Of a stretch of 16,846 nt of DNA, positions 3,851 through 14,023 are shown one piece after another; positions within the stretch are counted from its first letter, which is position 1, and the number at the start of each line of letters is the position of its first letter. This DNA is from an uncultured Bacilli bacterium. GTDB taxonomy: Bacteria; Bacillota_I; Bacilli_A; RF39; UBA660. The notes under the pieces were generated by a model. That model ran no database searches. It had not been told where the DNA came from and saw only the letters and a program-made list of their open reading frames with translations. Made by a program: the position numbers and the translations under genes. The stretch spans positions 1 to 16,846 of the forward strand of contig CAKPAK010000036.1 of the NCBI GenBank assembly GCA_934132915.1. Direction: 5' to 3'.

Positions 3851-6766
3851 ATGAAAGAAGAAAAAATAGTAAAATTATTACAAAAATTAAATTTTAAATC
3901 TTTTGATAATAATATATGGATAAAAAATTACAATTTGAATGAAATAAAGGTTGATATATTAAATAAAAAAATAGAATATGATAAAGCAATAAAAATAGGA
4001 CGTAATACTATTACTAATTTTGCAAAATTGGAAAACTTTGTCGTTTTGGAATGCGTAATTAGATTATTAGATAAAGGATATAAATGTGAAAATATTGAAC
4101 TTGAAAAAGATTATGGAGATGCAAAAGATTATATAGATATTTTAATATACAATAATGATAAAAAAGCATTTACCATTATAGAATGTAAAACATTTGGCGC
4201 AGAATTTAAGAAAGCTATTTCAAAGGCACAGTCAGAAGGAAAACAAATATTTAGATATGCTGTTCAAGATAATAATTTATCTTATATTATGTTGTATGCT
4301 TCTGAACTAAATGATTCAACAAATGAAATTGATTTTGATTATAAAATAATTGACCTAACAAAATATAATTATGATAATCGTGATGAATTATTTGAAAAGT
4401 GGGATAAAACTTTTGAAAATAAAGGTTTTTTTGAGAATGATATTCCCGCATATGGAGTTGAATTCAAAGGAATTATGAAAAGTGAATTAAGAACGATTTC
4501 ATTTCATGATGTTAATAATGATAAGAAAAATTATGAAGGTTCTTTATATAATCAATTCGCAGAAATTATTAGAAGACATACTATATCAGATAAAAATAAT
4601 GCTTATAATAAAATTTTTAATTTATTTTTGTGTAAAATAGTTGATGAAGACGAAAAATTGTTAAATGAAGAAATGGATTTTCAATGGAAAAAAGGCGAAA
4701 CACCGGAAACAGTATTATTAAGATTAAATGATCTTTATAAAAAAGGATTAAAGAATTACTTAGACTTAGAAATTACAGATCATTCTATAGAGGAAATAAA
4801 TTCGGTGGCATTATCAGATAAATACGAATTACTAAAACAAATATTTATAGAAATGCGACTATATAAAAATAACGAGTTTGCATTCATTGATGTTTTTGAT
4901 AAAACCACTTTTTTAGAGAATAGCGAAGTAGTAAAAGAAATAGTAAAATTATTAGAAGATAAACAACTTAAATATAATGGAAAACAACAATTTTTAGGAG
5001 ATTTTTTTGAAAAATTATTAAATATTGGGATTAAACAAGAAGAAGGACAATTTTTTACGCCAACACCAATTACAGAATTCATTGTAAAATCTTTACCCAT
5101 TGAAAGTATTATAAAGAATAAACTTACAAATCGTGAACCAAATTTTATGCCTTATACAATAGATTATGCCTGTGGTAGTGGACATTTTTTAACAGAAGTA
5201 ATGATGTATGCAGATAATATATTAAAAAAAATTGATAGAAACTCCTTAAACAGTAAGCAACTTGAAAATTATAATTCATGGATTAATGGATATAGATGGG
5301 CTGGTGAATTTATATATGGTATTGAAAAAGATTATAGATTATCAAAGACTACTAAAATCGCTTGCTTTCTAAACGGTGATGGAATAGCAAATATTATATG
5401 TGCTGATGGATTAGCTGATTTTAAAAACAAAAAATATAAAGGAAAGTTAAATATTAAAAACGGAAAAAATAATAACCAATTTGATTTAGTGATTGCCAAT
5501 CCTCCATATGCCGTAGATGGTTTTGTTAATGCTTGCAAAGAATTAGAAGGAAATTTTGAATTAAAAAAATATGTAAATGATACATCAAAAGAAATAGAGT
5601 GTTTATTTATTGAAAGAACAATACAATTACTAAACGATAATGGTGTAGCTGCTTTAATATTACCTTATTCATTTTTAACATCACCATTAAAAGTTTATGT
5701 TGAAGCAAGAAAAATGCTCTTAAATAAAATGTCTTTATTATCTATTGTAAAATTAGGTACTGAGGCATTTATGGCAACAGAAATGAAAACAGTAATTTTA
5801 TTTCTTAAAAAGAAAAATGCAAATGAACAAGTAGATAGTTTTATATGTTGTAATTTAGATCATCAAAATAACAAAAAATTAGAAAGAAAATTATTGGGTT
5901 ATGAATTTTCTAATAGAAAAGGTAGCGAAGGATTAAAAATATACGACACTGGTATTTTCCATGATGAAATAAATGAAAATGATAATACTAAATTAAATTA
6001 CTATATTAAAAATATGTTTCTAAATTCGAATGAAATAATAAATTTATTTGAAAATGGTAAATTAAAAGAGGCAAAGAATGATATAAGTAATTTCATAAGA
6101 TTAAATTCTTATGAAGAATGTATAAACGAGAACGATTATTCAATTAACATTGAAACTCTAAATTATGAATTACCTGTTTTTAATTGTCAAACATTACCTT
6201 TGGAAAAAATTCTATATGAAGATCCTATATCTGCAAAAAGACCCGCTGGAGGAGTTGGAAGAATAGAAGATGGTATATTAAGTTTAGGTGGTGGTCATCT
6301 CGATGATTTTGGTAAACTAAATCTTGAAAAACCTGAATATATACCCAAAATATTCTTTGAAGAAAAAATTAATAAGAAAGCGATTGTCAAAGAAGATGAC
6401 ATTCTTGTTTGCAAAGATGGCGCAAAAACTGGTAAAGTTATTTATATCGATCAAGTCAATGATACAATGGTAGTTAATGAACATGTATTTATTTTACGGA
6501 CTAATAATTTGATTAACTCTAAATTTTTGTTTTATTACTTATATTCTGAGCAAGGTCAATTAATGATGGAACCCTTGAAAACTAGAGGAGGACAAGGCGG
6601 AATAAATGGTACAAAGATTAAAACTTTAAGAGTCCCTAATATTGAAAAAACATTACAAGAAAAAATAATTTTTGAATGTGACAAAATTATGGATAGCATC
6701 GCAGATAAGAAAAAAAGAAAAGAAATATCAAAAATAATAATAAAATATTTAATAACTGCCAAATAG
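3851..6766 (+). CDS. Type IIG restriction-modification enzyme (nuclease, adenine methyltransferase and specificity domain in one chain)
   Basis: 971 residues. ATG 3851 is chosen: AGGTGG lies 4 nt upstream, and the in-frame ATG at 3833 falls inside the promoter -10. Order of parts: an N-terminal endonuclease domain with D96 and E111-C-K113, the D...ExK pattern of PD-(D/E)XK nucleases, like the N-terminal domain of HsdR; a helical linker (about 200-370); then a gamma-class N6-adenine DNA methyltransferase with EGQFFTP (398-404), the SAM-binding DYACGSGHF (438-446) and catalytic NPPY (550-553). The C-terminal region, about 772-971, is one HsdS-like target recognition domain plus a closing helix. 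The enzyme should methylate adenine at its own site and cut unmethylated DNA nearby. Length is normal for the family and the frame is intact. It is the only plus-strand protein gene and is very A/T-rich, which suggests acquisition. Recognition site unknown. Confidence 0.93.
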   Translation: MKEEKIVKLLQKLNFKSFDNNIWIKNYNLNEIKVDILNKKIEYDKAIKIGRNTITNFAKLENFVVLECVIRLLDKGYKCENIELEKDYGDAKDYIDILIYNNDKKAFTIIECKTFGAEFKKAISKAQSEGKQIFRYAVQDNNLSYIMLYASELNDSTNEIDFDYKIIDLTKYNYDNRDELFEKWDKTFENKGFFENDIPAYGVEFKGIMKSELRTISFHDVNNDKKNYEGSLYNQFAEIIRRHTISDKNNAYNKIFNLFLCKIVDEDEKLLNEEMDFQWKKGETPETVLLRLNDLYKKGLKNYLDLEITDHSIEEINSVALSDKYELLKQIFIEMRLYKNNEFAFIDVFDKTTFLENSEVVKEIVKLLEDKQLKYNGKQQFLGDFFEKLLNIGIKQEEGQFFTPTPITEFIVKSLPIESIIKNKLTNREPNFMPYTIDYACGSGHFLTEVMMYADNILKKIDRNSLNSKQLENYNSWINGYRWAGEFIYGIEKDYRLSKTTKIACFLNGDGIANIICADGLADFKNKKYKGKLNIKNGKNNNQFDLVIANPPYAVDGFVNACKELEGNFELKKYVNDTSKEIECLFIERTIQLLNDNGVAALILPYSFLTSPLKVYVEARKMLLNKMSLLSIVKLGTEAFMATEMKTVILFLKKKNANEQVDSFICCNLDHQNNKKLERKLLGYEFSNRKGSEGLKIYDTGIFHDEINENDNTKLNYYIKNMFLNSNEIINLFENGKLKEAKNDISNFIRLNSYEECINENDYSINIETLNYELPVFNCQTLPLEKILYEDPISAKRPAGGVGRIEDGILSLGGGHLDDFGKLNLEKPEYIPKIFFEEKINKKAIVKEDDILVCKDGAKTGKVIYIDQVNDTMVVNEHVFILRTNNLINSKFLFYYLYSEQGQLMMEPLKTRGGQGGINGTKIKTLRVPNIEKTLQEKIIFECDKIMDSIADKKKRKEISKIIIKYLITAK

Positions 6767-6792
6767 AACACATATGATTGTGTTCTTTTTTT
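6765..6792 (+). terminator. Intrinsic terminator of the R-M gene
   Basis: AGAACACA (6765-6772), loop TATGAT, TGTGTTCT (6779-6786), then T6. The perfect 8-bp stem overlaps the last two bases of the R-M stop codon. Confidence 0.88.
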
Positions 6793-6900
6793 ATATCAAA
6801 TCAATATAACCAAAAATTATCGAATAAGTACTTAACTAAATAAACAAGATAATGAAAAAATAGTACATTACTTTTGAGAATTTGATGGATCACATGAAAA

Positions 6901-6939
6901 GACATTAGATTTAAGCAAAAAACAACAAAATCTAATGTC
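6901..6939 (-). terminator. Terminator of the yqeG-to-xerD unit (possibly two-way)
   Basis: Perfect 12-bp inverted repeat GACATTAGATTT (6901-6912) and AAATCTAATGTC (6928-6939) with a 15-nt loop, about 75 bp past the recombinase stop. On the minus strand the stem is followed by TTTT. On the plus strand it is followed by ATTATTTTAT, so it may also catch read-through from the R-M gene. The surrounding sequence (6793-6900 and 6940-7014) shows no gene. Confidence 0.75.
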
Positions 6940-7014
6940 ATTATTTTATCTATCATAAAATGAAAATAGCCATCCCTTCCCCAATAGAAAAATATATATT
7001 GCAACTTATCTCTG

Positions 7015-7887
7015 CTATTCCTTTCCCCTAGGATGAGCAAATTCATAAACTTTCCTAAGCTGTTCATTACTAACATGCGTATAAATTCCCGTTGTATTAA
7101 TCGAACTATGACCAAGTAATTCTTTCACCGTCATCAAATCAGCTCCCTGATTCAACATATCAGTTGCAAAAGTATGCCTTAGCGTATGAGGAGAAATATG
7201 ATAATCTATTCCACACTTTAAAACCGCCTCATCAATAACCCTCCTCACATATCTCGTCGACAACACATCCCCAAATTTATTTAAAAATAAATATTCACTC
7301 CCCTTCTGATTCAGTATTTTATATCCATCAGCCAAATAAGTTTTTAAAACCTCTTCACAATAATGTCCAAAGAAAACAACCCTCTCTTTGCGTCCCTTTC
7401 CCAAAATATGAATTCGTCTATCGTAAAAATTAATATCAGCTACCCGAATACCAACCAACTCACTAACACGAACCCCCGTCGCATAAAGCATCTCTAACAA
7501 TAAAGTATTTCTTTGCCCATAAGCATCATCCATAGAGTAAATATGAAACATTTTTTCTAAATCACTATCTCTAGCATATTTTGGTAATAAACTCCCCTTC
7601 TTAGGATTAGATACCTCAGCAAAATAATTATTACTAATCTTCCCTTCATCTACCATATAGCGATAAAAACTTCGAATTGAACTAAGTTTTCTAGATATTG
7701 TATTCCTTGAGATTCCTCTTGCATATAAATATTCTAAATAATCTCGAACATCTCTCTCTTGATAATTCAAAACATCCACTTTAAAATCATACAATTCCAT
7801 CAAATCTTCCTTATACCCTAAAATCGTATGATCCGAATATTTTTTTACCACCTGCAAATACTTCAAATAGGCTAATATCTCTTTCAT
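7015..7887 (-). CDS. xerD: Tyrosine recombinase, XerC/XerD type
   Basis: 290 residues, close to the usual 295-300 of Xer recombinases. ATG 7887 is preferred: a longer form would use TTG 7920, while AAAGGGG lies just before the ATG. The N-terminal SAM-like core-binding domain (about 1-85) is followed by the catalytic domain with all active residues: R140 (in ATGVRVSEL), K164 (in GKGRK), H234 and R237 (in HTLRH), H260 (in LGH) and nucleophile Y269 (in IYTHV). Xer proteins resolve chromosome dimers at dif. XerC and XerD cannot be told apart here, and a second Xer is not in the window. It is the last gene of the long minus-strand unit, 64 bp after uvrA and before a strong terminator. Because it sits beside the R-M gene, a role in local rearrangement deserves thought, but the operon position favours a housekeeping role. 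Confidence 0.85.
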   Translation of the reverse strand: MKEILAYLKYLQVVKKYSDHTILGYKEDLMELYDFKVDVLNYQERDVRDYLEYLYARGISRNTISRKLSSIRSFYRYMVDEGKISNNYFAEVSNPKKGSLLPKYARDSDLEKMFHIYSMDDAYGQRNTLLLEMLYATGVRVSELVGIRVADINFYDRRIHILGKGRKERVVFFGHYCEEVLKTYLADGYKILNQKGSEYLFLNKFGDVLSTRYVRRVIDEAVLKCGIDYHISPHTLRHTFATDMLNQGADLMTVKELLGHSSINTTGIYTHVSNEQLRKVYEFAHPRGKE

Positions 7888-7951
7888 TTTCTCTTTCCCC
7901 TTTTCCTTAAAATACTTCAAAAGACAAATTACATCAAAAGAAAAGAATTCT

Positions 7952-10777
7952 CTAGGACTTATCTTTTTCTAATATCTCCCTTAAGAATTCCCCTGTATAA
8001 GAACCAGCAACTTGACTAACCTCCTCAGGCGTACCCGTAGCCACAATATTACCGCCCAAGTCCCCTCCTTCAGGTCCTAAATCAATAATATAATCAGCTA
8101 CCTTAATCACATCCAAATTATGTTCAATCACTAAAACAGTATCTCCATTATCCACTATTCGCTCAAGTATTTTTAATAACTTTTTAATATCATGAGAATG
8201 AAGCCCCGTTGTTGGCTCATCTAAAATAAACAAACTCTTTCCTGTAGCTTTTTTTTGCAATTCCTTAGCCAACTTCACACGAGCAGCTTCTCCACCCGAT
8301 AAAGTTGGTGCAGGCTGACCTAATTCGACATAACCAAGTCCAACATCATGAAGAACTTGTAGCTTATTCCTAACCTTAGCATGATTTTCAAAAAAACTAA
8401 GTGCCTCATCTACTCGCATATTTAAAACATCATAAATACTCTTGTCCTTATATTTAACCTGCAAAGTCTCATGATTATAGCGAGTTCCCCCACAAACCTC
8501 ACAAGCAACATAAACATCCGGTAAAAAATGCATCTCAATTTTCTTCACACCATCTCCCCAACAAGCCTCACACCGACCACCTTTGACATTAAAAGAAAAT
8601 CTCCCTTTGTCGTATCCTCTAATCTTAGCTTCTTTTGTCTCCGCAAAAATATCTCGAATATCATCAAAAACGCCAACATAAGTCGCCGGATTACTTCTAG
8701 GCGTTCTTCCTATTGGATTTTGCGTAATCTGAACAACCTTATCAATATTTTCTAACCCTTTAATCTCTTTATATTTACCAGGTTTCTCTTTCGAACGATA
8801 CAACTGATTGGCAAGAGCCTTATATAAAATTTCATTCACTAAAGTACTTTTCCCCGAACCACTTACTCCCGTAATACAAGTAAGTGTTCCAAGAGGAATC
8901 TTCACATGAATATTTTTTAAATTATGTTCACAAGCCCCTTTAATCGTTAAGTATTTTTTATTTCCCCGTCTTCGCTTTAAAGGAACTTCAATTTTATATT
9001 CACCCGTCAAATACTTTCCCGTCAAACTATTCTCATCATTCATCACCTCTTCCGGCGTTCCACAAGCCATCACAAGACCACCATTATCCCCAGCAAGAGG
9101 TCCAATATCAATCAAATAATCTGCAGCCAACATCGTATCTGTATCATGCTCTACCACAATCAAAGAATTCCCTAAATCTCTCATCTTAAGTAAAGAATCA
9201 ATAAGTTTTCGATTATCTCTCTGATGAAGACCAATACTAGGCTCATCTAATACATATAAAACCCCAGTCAACCTAGAACCAATTTGTGTAGCAAGCCTTA
9301 TTCTCTGACTCTCTCCACCCGATAAAGTCCCAGCACTTCTAGATAAAGTCAAATAATCAAGACCAACATTCATCAAAAAATCTAACCTAGACAAAATTTC
9401 TTTCACTAAAATTTCAGAAATTTCTGCTTGTTCCTTAGAAAGAGATAACGAACAAATAAATTCCCTCAAATCACGAATCGATAAATTCGTCACCTCAAAA
9501 ATATTTCGTCCATTAACAAGAACCGATAAAACTTCTGGCTTAAGTCTAGCTCCACCACAACACGCACAAGGAAGTTCCATCATAAACTTCTCAATCCATT
9601 CTCTAATCCAACCACTTTTTGTCTCAATATATCTTCTTTCTAAATTCGTAATGATCCCTTCAAAATAATCTCTAGAAACCCTAGTATTTCCATTTTTTGA
9701 AACATAATGATATTCTAAAACATCAGGAGAACCATACAAAATAATATCTAATTCATTCTTTTTTAAATCACAAATTTTCTTATCCAAAGAAATTTTATAA
9801 TAATCACTAACCGCTCGAAGTTGTGTCATAATAATATTATTATCATCATCTACACTAATAGTCGTAATTGCTCCTTCATTAATAGACTTGTTTTTATCAG
9901 GAATGACCAAATCCACATCAATTTTATACTGAACACCAAGCCCCTTACAAACAGGACAAGCCCCATAAGGCGCATTAAAAGAGAATATCCGAGGCTCCAA
10001 TTCCTCCAAAGAATAGTCACAATAAGGACAAGCAAAATTCTCACTAAATAAAACTTCACCCTTACCAACAACATCAACAATAACTTTCCCATGTCCTAAC
10101 TTCGTAGCCACTTCCATAGCCTCATACAACCGACTTCGAATCGAATTCTTAACAATAAGCCTATCCACAATAACATAAATCATATGCTTCTTATTCTTAT
10201 CTAACACAATCTCATCAGATAAATCATATACTTCTCCATCAATCTTTACCCGAACATAGCCATCCCGTTTTAACATATCCAAAGTCTCTTTATGACTTCC
10301 CTTTTCTCCTCGAGCAATAGGAGATAAAACCATAATCTTTGTTCCCTCATCATACAAAAGAACCTTATTCACCATCTCCTCAATACTCTGACTTGTAATA
10401 GGAACATGATGATTTGGACAATAAGGCACCCCAATCCTTGCAAATAAAAGACGCAAATAATCATAAATTTCCGTAACAGTACCAACAGTACTCCTAGGAT
10501 TATTATTCGTCGTCTTCTGATCAATACTAATCGAAGGCGATAATCCCTCAATACTATCAACATCTACCCGCTCAGTATTTCCTAAAAATTGCCTAGCATA
10601 AGCTGACAAAGACTCCACATACCGTCTCTGCCCCTCAGCATAAATTGTATCAAAAGCTAAAGAACTCTTCCCCGAACCACTTACTCCAGTAATCACCACC
10701 AACTTATTTTTAGGAATCTCCACATCAATATTCTTTAAATTATTTACTCTAGCACCCTTAACAACAATCTTATCCAT
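7952..10777 (-). CDS. uvrA: Excinuclease ABC subunit A
   Basis: 941 residues, the normal length. The damage-sensing ATPase of nucleotide excision repair: a UvrA dimer scans DNA with UvrB and loads it at lesions. Two ABC modules are complete: Walker [10 protein letters not shown] at 31-39 and a second near 637-645; signatures LSGGESQR at 485-492 and LSGGEAAR at 826-833; Walker B ends [10 protein letters not shown] and [10 protein letters not shown]. Zinc sites are C250/C253/C274/C277 and C736/C739/C759/C762. The second signature reads AAR where AQR is usual, a mild change. ATG 10777 is preferred to an in-frame TTG at 10795, although AAGGA is only 3-4 nt from the ATG. It lies 24 bp after the sigma factor gene. 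uvrB, often its neighbour in Firmicutes, is absent here. A possible SOS box far upstream could make it damage-inducible. Confidence 0.97.
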   Translation of the reverse strand: MDKIVVKGARVNNLKNIDVEIPKNKLVVITGVSGSGKSSLAFDTIYAEGQRRYVESLSAYARQFLGNTERVDVDSIEGLSPSISIDQKTTNNNPRSTVGTVTEIYDYLRLLFARIGVPYCPNHHVPITSQSIEEMVNKVLLYDEGTKIMVLSPIARGEKGSHKETLDMLKRDGYVRVKIDGEVYDLSDEIVLDKNKKHMIYVIVDRLIVKNSIRSRLYEAMEVATKLGHGKVIVDVVGKGEVLFSENFACPYCDYSLEELEPRIFSFNAPYGACPVCKGLGVQYKIDVDLVIPDKNKSINEGAITTISVDDDNNIIMTQLRAVSDYYKISLDKKICDLKKNELDIILYGSPDVLEYHYVSKNGNTRVSRDYFEGIITNLERRYIETKSGWIREWIEKFMMELPCACCGGARLKPEVLSVLVNGRNIFEVTNLSIRDLREFICSLSLSKEQAEISEILVKEILSRLDFLMNVGLDYLTLSRSAGTLSGGESQRIRLATQIGSRLTGVLYVLDEPSIGLHQRDNRKLIDSLLKMRDLGNSLIVVEHDTDTMLAADYLIDIGPLAGDNGGLVMACGTPEEVMNDENSLTGKYLTGEYKIEVPLKRRRGNKKYLTIKGACEHNLKNIHVKIPLGTLTCITGVSGSGKSTLVNEILYKALANQLYRSKEKPGKYKEIKGLENIDKVVQITQNPIGRTPRSNPATYVGVFDDIRDIFAETKEAKIRGYDKGRFSFNVKGGRCEACWGDGVKKIEMHFLPDVYVACEVCGGTRYNHETLQVKYKDKSIYDVLNMRVDEALSFFENHAKVRNKLQVLHDVGLGYVELGQPAPTLSGGEAARVKLAKELQKKATGKSLFILDEPTTGLHSHDIKKLLKILERIVDNGDTVLVIEHNLDVIKVADYIIDLGPEGGDLGGNIVATGTPEEVSQVAGSYTGEFLREILEKDKS

Positions 10778-10801
10778 AATCCTTAAACACCCCAATCTTT
10801 A

Positions 10802-11398
10802 CTAAATAATATTTTTAATCTTCATCCGAATTCTTTGAATAGCATTATCAATACTCTTAGCATCCTTATCCAAAATACGCGCAATTTCCTGATAATCAAA
10901 ATTTTGTAATTTCAACCGAAAAACACACTCCTCAAAATTAGTCAATTTATCCACAATTTTCAAATACAATTCCTTAAACTCTTCATCCACCAAAAGCCCT
11001 TTTTCAGGATTATCCCGATCATCTCCAATACAATCCATCAAACTCAGTTCTGTTTCATCATTCAACTCTTCTAAAGAAACTGCCTCATTCAAAAAACGAT
11101 ATTTATCCCGATTATGTTTTGTTACTTCACTCATCATTTGGCGCTCCATACAAACATTAACAAAAGTATAAAAACTCGTTTTATCATCTTGATTAAATCT
11201 TTGAATCGCCTCCTCAAAACCAATCGTACACTCTTGAACTAAATCATTAAATTCAACTCCCTTATTCTTTACATACGAAAAATACTTATAACATATTTTC
11301 TGAATTAAAGGCTGATATTTTGCATAAAGAATCTCACTTGCTTCTTCATTATTTTCTTGTGCAAGACTAACCAGTTCATAATCATTCAACCCACGCAT
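10802..11398 (-). CDS. sigH: SigH-like sigma-70 family RNA polymerase sigma factor
   Basis: 198 residues. Region 2 spans about 19-90 with the core-binding [19 protein letters not shown] and a -10-binding stretch [14 protein letters not shown]. Region 4 spans about 150-196, with the helix-turn-helix [27 protein letters not shown] given here as two parts: [10 protein letters not shown] and [17 protein letters not shown]. There is no region 1.1 or 3, as in the Spo0H/SigH group. Position supports this: in Bacillus, mrnC, rlmB, rae1 (yacP) and sigH are consecutive; here sigH follows rlmB directly with the stop TAA abutting ATG, and rae1 is missing. AGGAG lies inside the end of rlmB. In relatives SigH drives post-exponential, competence or early sporulation genes; no such targets are visible here. 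A more distant ECF-like role is possible. Confidence 0.8.
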   Translation of the reverse strand: MRGLNDYELVSLAQENNEEASEILYAKYQPLIQKICYKYFSYVKNKGVEFNDLVQECTIGFEEAIQRFNQDDKTSFYTFVNVCMERQMMSEVTKHNRDKYRFLNEAVSLEELNDETELSLMDCIGDDRDNPEKGLLVDEEFKELYLKIVDKLTNFEECVFRLKLQNFDYQEIARILDKDAKSIDNAIQRIRMKIKNII

Positions 11399-12109
11399 TT
11401 ATCTTCTCCTCGCCAAAACAATTTCCGATAAAATAATTCCACAAGAAACAGAAGCATTTAAACTATTAATTTTTCCCGACATCGGAATCGAAGCCACAAA
11501 ATCACTCTTTTTTAATAAAGTTTCAGATACACCCTTTCCTTCATTCCCAATGATAACACAAACTTTATCAGGATAATCAATTTTAGAATAATCTTCTCCA
11601 TCCATATCTGTCCCAACAATCCAAAATCCCTCTTTTTTCAATCTCGTAATCGTACTCCCTAAATTCGGTACTCGAACAATCTTCATATAACTAATCGCCC
11701 CTGCTGAAGTCTTAACTACCGTTGCATTCACCGTCACACTTCTATCATTTGGGATCATAATCGAATCTATCCCTAAAGCTTCCGAAGTACGAATAATCGC
11801 CCCAAAATTATGGGGATCTTCCAAGTGATCTAACATCACAACAAGCACCTTACTTTGATGACGAACACTCTCTAAAAAATAATCAAGAGAATAAGTCCGT
11901 ACCTCTTCCACTTCCAAAATAATTCCCTGATGATTCCCAGAAACTTTCCTATCCATAGCCTGATTATCTAAAAAGATCGTTTTTATTCCCCTTTCGCGAA
12001 TCATCGAAAAAATTTCTTCATCATGAAACTTTCGGCTCAAAAAAATCCGAAAAACCTCTTCCCGACTCCTTAACTTTTCCTTAGCTACATTCTTTCCATA
12101 TATATACAT
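11399..12109 (-). CDS. rlmB: SpoU-family rRNA 2'-O-methyltransferase (RlmB/TrmH type)
   Basis: 236 residues, the usual length. In the family RlmB methylates the ribose 2'-OH of a guanosine in the 23S rRNA peptidyl-transferase region using SAM. The N-terminal L30e-like substrate-binding domain (about 1-70) starts with YIYGKNVAKE and includes a GNHQGI segment. The SPOUT catalytic domain has motif 1 DHLEDPHNFGAIIRT (94-108, with N101 and R107), motif 2 IIGNEGKGVS (186-195) and motif 3 IPMSGKINSLNASVS (208-222), which form the trefoil knot and SAM site. Its ATG overlaps the mrnC stop (TAATG) and GAGGTG lies 6 nt upstream, so the two are probably translationally coupled. The mrnC-rlmB pairing is conserved in Firmicutes. 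The exact target nucleotide is inferred from orthology. Confidence 0.93.
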   Translation of the reverse strand: MYIYGKNVAKEKLRSREEVFRIFLSRKFHDEEIFSMIRERGIKTIFLDNQAMDRKVSGNHQGIILEVEEVRTYSLDYFLESVRHQSKVLVVMLDHLEDPHNFGAIIRTSEALGIDSIMIPNDRSVTVNATVVKTSAGAISYMKIVRVPNLGSTITRLKKEGFWIVGTDMDGEDYSKIDYPDKVCVIIGNEGKGVSETLLKKSDFVASIPMSGKINSLNASVSCGIILSEIVLARRR

Positions 12110-12495
12110 TATTTCACCTCAATATACTCTAATATTTCTGCCAATCTATCATAATTCCTAGATAAATACAAAAAACCCAGCAAAGCCTCAAAACCAGTAG
12201 ATAACTTATAAGTTATAATATCCGTATGCTTAGGATGCGTACTTCGCTTATAATTTCTTCCCCGTTTGACAACTTCAATTTCTTCCTCCGTTAACTTCTC
12301 TTCATCTAATAAACGCTTCAATATACTAGCTTGTCCTTTTGCCGAGACATATAAAACCGCTCTTTTCTGTAACTCTAAAACATGAGAAATTCCACTCAAA
12401 ATTAACTTTTCCCGAATATAGACCTCATATATAGCATCTCCCAAATAAGCAAGAGCAACAACATTAACTCTTCTCACATCCATCATATCATCCAT
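12109..12495 (-). CDS. mrnC: Mini-ribonuclease 3
   Basis: 128 residues: a ribonuclease III catalytic domain without the double-stranded-RNA-binding domain, the hallmark of Mini-III. It trims the ends of 23S rRNA precursor in Bacillus. Visible marks: LAYLGDAIYE with catalytic Asp20, basic RGRNYKRS at 78-85, and STGFEALLGFLYL with catalytic Glu103. The start ATG overlaps the yqeH stop (TAATG), with GGGAGAG upstream. Two further in-frame ATGs at codons 4 and 5 could serve but fit the spacing no better. It stands between yqeH (30S assembly GTPase) and rlmB (23S methylation), so three ribosome-maturation genes sit together. Confidence 0.93.
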   Translation of the reverse strand: MDDMMDVRRVNVVALAYLGDAIYEVYIREKLILSGISHVLELQKRAVLYVSAKGQASILKRLLDEEKLTEEEIEVVKRGRNYKRSTHPKHTDIITYKLSTGFEALLGFLYLSRNYDRLAEILEYIEVK

Positions 12496-13472
12496 TAAAT
12501 AAAACTCTCCCTTACTCTAGCTTCCACTCCATCAATCAAATACAAAGTAATCTGAAAATCTCCTCTAAACTTAATAAAACCAAGCCCCGGAATAACAATA
12601 TCCTCTCCCAAGTGCACTTGATAACAACAATGAGGATAATCTAGATAAGTATTTTTGTCCAAACCGCAAAAACGAACAGGCACTTCATTAGAAACATAAA
12701 TGATAAAACTACTTCTTCCCTTAACTTCATAGTTCATTCTAACATAAGAGCCCAAAAGAATACTTCCCTTTCCTTCAACCTGACAACTCTTCGGACGAAT
12801 TTCTTTTCGAGGACTAACCATCTTTAATCCACGTTTATCTAAAATAGAAACCAAATTCCCTTTATCCAATAATCCCGGTGTATCCACCAAAGTAAAATCA
12901 GGAAAACAAATTTCCACTTCATTCAAAGTCGTCGACGGATACATACTCGTCGTCATAAAATGATCACTATCCAAATAATCATGAATAAACTGATTAACCA
13001 ACGTACTCTTTCCCGAATTCGTATAGCCCACTAAATATACCTTTTGTCCACCAGAATAGGTAAGAATTTCTTTATACAATAAATCCATCTGATAGTTACG
13101 CACACTACTAACCAAACAAACATCAACCAAATTATCATACCGTTTTAAAAAGTACGAACGAATTTTTTCATCCACCAAACTCTTTGGCATAACATCCCTT
13201 TTCGTAATGACCAAAAGAACTTTTTGAAAAGAATCTAGAAAAGAAAGATCAAGAGATAAAATATCCACAACATACAAAACTAAACTATCACGAGGAATTT
13301 GCTCAAGAATCTTTCTATAATCCAAATTATTTAAAGAAACATTTTTATATTCTCCATAATGTCTAAGCCGAAAACAACGCTCACACAATAAACTTCCCAT
13401 ATCTCTAGTATACCCAAGACCATCCTTATCCCTATCCTGAAGAACAATTCCACAACCACAACATTTATTCAT
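12495..13472 (-). CDS. yqeH: Circularly permuted ribosome-biogenesis GTPase YqeH
   Basis: 325 residues. YqeH is a GTPase needed for 30S subunit assembly in Bacillus. The N-terminal zinc finger has C4-x2-C7 and C30-x2-C33. The GTPase motifs come in permuted order: G4 TKRD at 90-93 and G5 VSS near 121-123 come before G1 GYTNSGKST (149-157), a G2-like PSTT (179-182) and G3 DTPG (197-200). The C-terminal 120 residues form the beta-rich region usual in YqeH. G2 has PSTT where PGTT is common, a small deviation. ATG 13472 lies 7 nt after AAGGGG and overlaps the yqeG stop by 8 bases. The yqeG-yqeH pair is conserved across Firmicutes, but here it continues into mrnC rather than aroE-yhbY. Confidence 0.95.
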   Translation of the reverse strand: MNKCCGCGIVLQDRDKDGLGYTRDMGSLLCERCFRLRHYGEYKNVSLNNLDYRKILEQIPRDSLVLYVVDILSLDLSFLDSFQKVLLVITKRDVMPKSLVDEKIRSYFLKRYDNLVDVCLVSSVRNYQMDLLYKEILTYSGGQKVYLVGYTNSGKSTLVNQFIHDYLDSDHFMTTSMYPSTTLNEVEICFPDFTLVDTPGLLDKGNLVSILDKRGLKMVSPRKEIRPKSCQVEGKGSILLGSYVRMNYEVKGRSSFIIYVSNEVPVRFCGLDKNTYLDYPHCCYQVHLGEDIVIPGLGFIKFRGDFQITLYLIDGVEARVRESFI

Positions 13473-13983
13473 AATACCGCCCCTTCTTTAAAATATCTTT
13501 ATTGGCAAATTTCCAAAAAATAAAGCCTTCCATCGCCCGAAAAATTTTTGTAAAAATAAAATCTTCACTCGTCACTGGATCAACCAAGCAAGTTACAATC
13601 CCAGCTAAGTTTCCCCCACAAATATCCGTAAACAATTGATCGCCAATAATACAAACTTCTTCTCTTTTAAGTTGATGGCGTCTCATCATTTTTTTAAAAT
13701 GATAAGGAAAAGGTTTCATCGAAGAATGATGACAAATTACTCCCAATTTTTGGAAAGGAACCAATCGTTTATACGGCGCATTCGAAAAAATAACCACCGT
13801 AAAACCCATTTTTTCTAACTTCTTAAAGAGTTTTTCTAACTTTTCCGTTGGAACCTTTTCATGGTACCCCACACAAGTATTATCCAAATCAAACAAAACA
13901 AGACGTATTTTCTTCTTTTTTAAAGCCTTATAATCAATCTCATAAATACTTTTTTGATACATATCTGGAACAAATTTTTTCAT
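13465..13983 (-). CDS. yqeG: YqeG-family HAD phosphatase
   Basis: 172 residues, HAD superfamily subfamily IIIA, similar in length to YqeG. Motif I LVLFDLDNTCV holds the nucleophile and acid/base aspartates. Motif II is VVIFSNA with its Ser, motif III the Lys in SSMKPFP, and motif IV IIGDQLFTDI with GDQ...D. The physiological substrate of YqeG is not established. Start: GTG 13986 and ATG 13983 are adjacent and in frame; GGAGG is 5 nt before the ATG and only 2 nt before the GTG, so ATG is preferred. First gene of the seven-gene unit, 41 bp after the -10 hexamer, and overlapping yqeH by 8 bases. Confidence 0.92.
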   Translation of the reverse strand: MKKFVPDMYQKSIYEIDYKALKKKKIRLVLFDLDNTCVGYHEKVPTEKLEKLFKKLEKMGFTVVIFSNAPYKRLVPFQKLGVICHHSSMKPFPYHFKKMMRRHQLKREEVCIIGDQLFTDICGGNLAGIVTCLVDPVTSEDFIFTKIFRAMEGFIFWKFANKDILKKGRYYE

Positions 13984-14023
13984 CACATCCTCCTCTCAAA
14001 ACAAAAGACAAAACATACTCTAA

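Noticed and set aside
6801..7115. Minus-strand 104-codon frame overlapping the recombinase end
   Set aside because: Its start lies inside the well-supported recombinase gene, it has no family features, and it crosses the strong terminator hairpin at 6901-6939.
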